A DNA stretch of 64,000 bases from Microcyclospora pomicola (lineage: Eukaryota; Ascomycota; Dothideomycetes; Capnodiales): assembly GCA_002786065.1 (NCBI GenBank), contig NHNY01000026.1, positions 1 through 64,000 of the forward strand, read 5' to 3'. Positions 61,887-64,000 of this stretch are shown piece after piece (within the stretch, counting starts at the first letter, position 1; the number at the start of each line of letters is the position of its first letter). The position numbers were made by a program, and so were the translations under genes. Below the pieces are notes generated by a model, which searched no databases, was not told the DNA's origin, and was given only the letters and a program-made list of their open reading frames with translations.

Positions 61887-63653
61887 TCAAGCCAACCGAA
61901 GCCCATTTTGCTCTGGCATGAACCACTCTACCAGCAAGTCCCTCAGAACTTCAGCCGCCTTCGCCTTTGCCTCCTCAGACGTTGCCGCGGTACCCTCAAT
62001 GTAGAGCTTGATCTTTGGCTCAGTCCCCGATCCTCGTGCGGTGAACACGACGTCCTCCAGCTCGCATGTAATCATCTGCGCGGTAGGATCAATGGGCAGG
62101 TCCGGTACGCCAGCCGGATCTTTCGTGTCGATACCCAGTGTCAGATCCCTCCACCTGAGGATCTTGCGTGAGCCCACGTGCGTTGGTGGAGACCCTTGCT
62201 TGAGCGACCGGATCGTGGCAAAGACAGCTGTCGTTACTTCTGGCGAGGGCGAGATAAGATATGTGTTCGCGTCCTCGAAGCAGCCATACCGTGAGTACAG
62301 CTCTTGGAGCTTTTGCCAGGGTGACAGACCTTGCGATGACCACGACCGCCACGCCGTCAAAAAGACCGTAGCGGCAGCGATCCCGTCTTTGTCCCAGACC
62401 ACACCGGGAAACATGTAACCAATGGCCTCTTCATAAGCATATGCAGCCCTTTTGCCATTGGCAGTCATCTGCTGCGCGACATTGCCTAGCCATTTGAACC
62501 CTGTCAAAGTTTCCCGAAACATGAACCCTTCCATTTCTGCCATGGAGGAAAGCATTCGCGACGAAACAGTCGAGGCCAGCATGACAAGATGGCTTTTCTC
62601 GCCTGTCCATGTCTCATGAATATATGATGCAAGCAGGATGCCCATCTGATTACCAGTAAATTGATGCCACTCGCCGCTTTCCAGACGTTGGGCTACAGCG
62701 AAGCGATCAGCATCCGGATCGTTGGCGATGATGACGTGTGAACAAGTTTTATCTGCCTCCTGGATTGCAAGTTCGAGGGCCCCTTTCTCCTCCGGATTGG
62801 GAAATGGTACTGTGGGGAACTCTGGGTCTGGCAATGCCTGGGATTCGACTATGTGCATACAGTTTTCTCCAACCCCAAGCATGTTCGCGACTTCTTGCAT
62901 GAATGGCAGGCCAACACCATGCAGCGGGGTATAGACAAAGGACACCGTGGCATTGGCCGGTGGTAAGCGTATCTCTAGCTTTTGCAGAGACTCGTAATAC
63001 GCCTCCGTTGCGTCAGTGAAGATGTATTGCACGCATGGATTCGATTCTACAATATCCTCTTCATGACCCCATGTGAAATTTGCTGCTACCTCTCGAATAG
63101 AGACCGCTATACCAGTGTCGTGGGGCGGGATGATCTGACAGCCATTGGACCAGTATACTTTGTACCCGTTGTCATTCTTTGGATTGTGGCTCGCTGTGAC
63201 CATGACGCCTGCGGCAGCTCTATATTTCTCCACCGCGAAGGGGACCATAGGAGTGTGCACCAGTTTCTCGTACCACAACACTTCGATCCCTTTGCTAATG
63301 AAAGCGCTGGCGGCCAATCTGGCAAACCTTTCAGAGTGGTATCGTGCATCGTGCCCAACGACTATGCGCAAGGTCTTGCCGCCTGAACTCGCCGAATCCC
63401 GTTGCTGAAGAACATACTGAGCAAGGCCTTGAGATGCTTGAAGCACGGTAAGCGGATTCATATGAGCAAAGCCTGCTTTCATGGACGACCTGAGTCCAGC
63501 AGTCCCGAACGCAATCGGCTTTCGAAGTCTTCCTTCCAGCTCTGCCAGGTCATTAGAGCGAGCAAGATCTTCGATTTCTTTGCGAGTGCTAGGATCTTGA
63601 TCTTGGCTCAGCCATTGAGAGGCCAATTCCTCGATGGGCGGATCATGGGCCAT
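61887..63653 (-). CDS. PRM15: Phosphopentomutase / phosphoglucomutase (PGM2-Prm15 type)
   Basis: Alpha-D-phosphohexomutase-superfamily enzyme expected to interconvert ribose-1-phosphate and ribose-5-phosphate (Prm15, formerly Pgm3, in yeast; PGM2 in animals) in the cytosol, with some activity on glucose phosphates. Single exon, 588 aa. Domain 1 has FGTAGLRSSMKAG and the phospho-serine loop VMVTASHNPKNDNGYKVYW (about residues 150-168). Domain 2 has the magnesium loop NDPDADRFAVA (about 313-323). Domain 3 has GFKWLGNVA and EEAIGYMFPG, and domain 4 the phosphate-binding RGSGTEPKIKLYIEG (about 549-563). The NDNGYKVYW sequence after the active serine separates this subfamily from classical PGM1. 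The start ATG at 63,651-63,653 is followed at once by the conserved N-terminal helix. Confidence 0.9.
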   Translation of the reverse strand: MAHDPPIEELASQWLSQDQDPSTRKEIEDLARSNDLAELEGRLRKPIAFGTAGLRSSMKAGFAHMNPLTVLQASQGLAQYVLQQRDSASSGGKTLRIVVGHDARYHSERFARLAASAFISKGIEVLWYEKLVHTPMVPFAVEKYRAAAGVMVTASHNPKNDNGYKVYWSNGCQIIPPHDTGIAVSIREVAANFTWGHEEDIVESNPCVQYIFTDATEAYYESLQKLEIRLPPANATVSFVYTPLHGVGLPFMQEVANMLGVGENCMHIVESQALPDPEFPTVPFPNPEEKGALELAIQEADKTCSHVIIANDPDADRFAVAQRLESGEWHQFTGNQMGILLASYIHETWTGEKSHLVMLASTVSSRMLSSMAEMEGFMFRETLTGFKWLGNVAQQMTANGKRAAYAYEEAIGYMFPGVVWDKDGIAAATVFLTAWRSWSSQGLSPWQKLQELYSRYGCFEDANTYLISPSPEVTTAVFATIRSLKQGSPPTHVGSRKILRWRDLTLGIDTKDPAGVPDLPIDPTAQMITCELEDVVFTARGSGTEPKIKLYIEGTAATSEEAKAKAAEVLRDLLVEWFMPEQNGLRLA

Positions 63654-64000
63654 GGCGCCAGTCTAGCAAGTAACAGTATCGTGAAGATTTCAATTCCCTA
63701 AGATGTACTGATCCGGTGAAATGATGTTCGTTCAAGGAGGCTTGCCGTGATCAGCATTGAGAGAGTTGCACCACGATCTACCAAACCTGTGTTCTCATTT
63801 TCACCTCTAAAGTACCGCACCAAGGCATAAGGTGGGAGCTTCGTATCACACCACACGGTTCCCCAGCTCCTCTTGGAACAATCTTCTTCGTTTATTGTTG
63901 GCGATCGGAGCAACACATGTGGACGATTCTGGGTATACCTGTACCTGTAGAAGCATGTAGCATGTGAAAGCTTGAGCTCCGCTTCCTAAAGTCGTGTCAC
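63654..64000. promoter_or_regulatory. Upstream region of the phosphopentomutase gene
   Basis: About 350 bases to the end of the window, presumably the promoter of the minus-strand mutase gene. No further gene start can be supported. Confidence 0.5.

Overview
The window is a chromosome end of a filamentous ascomycete (Pezizomycotina, most likely a Dothideomycete). The evidence is a TTAGGG-type telomere at base 1, spliceosomal introns of mostly 49-65 bp with GT...AG ends, a strong RIP-like (CpA to TpA) mutation signature next to the telomere, and a giant leashin/involucrin-repeat gene of the kind that tethers Woronin bodies. Species cannot be named from the sequence alone.

Region 1 (1 to about 14,560) is a dead subtelomere. 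After 14 telomere repeats come a SNF2-type helicase pseudogene whose reading frame runs straight into the telomere and lacks its second helicase lobe, a PiggyBac-like transposase remnant, a full-length telomere-linked RecQ helicase (TLH) pseudogene of about 1,440 codons, and an unidentified plus-strand coding frame carried twice on an exact 1,755-bp tandem duplication. All are saturated with TAG/TAA codons of the kind RIP makes, yet the two helicase frames show no net indel. A 24-30 bp palindromic motif recurs at least ten times and lies in the same reading phase in at least four places inside or at the end of the helicase frames.

Region 2 (14,560 to 19,300) is a transition zone with normal base use: a four-pass membrane protein of unknown function and a glutathione S-transferase-like protein, both intron-containing.

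Region 3 (19,300 to 64,000) is conserved euchromatin: mitochondrial GatB; a divergent pair of mRNA 3'-end processing factors (CFT2/CPSF-100 and RNA15/CstF-64); an intronless 18.5-kb leashin-like gene (6,182 aa); a small basic MCLI protein; an eisosome protein PIL1/LSP1 whose start codon appears to be split by an intron; a MAK32-like PfkB protein; a cytochrome b561-type membrane protein; a nucleolar FKBP divergent from translesion polymerase REV1; an HRP1-like two-RRM protein with a 1.15-kb intron; and a PGM2/PRM15-type phosphopentomutase. RNA metabolism (CFT2, RNA15, HRP1) is notably represented: in yeast these three proteins act in the same cleavage/polyadenylation machinery (CPF, CF IA, CF IB). 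Exon models were built by eye; each multi-exon model keeps frame and sums to a multiple of three.
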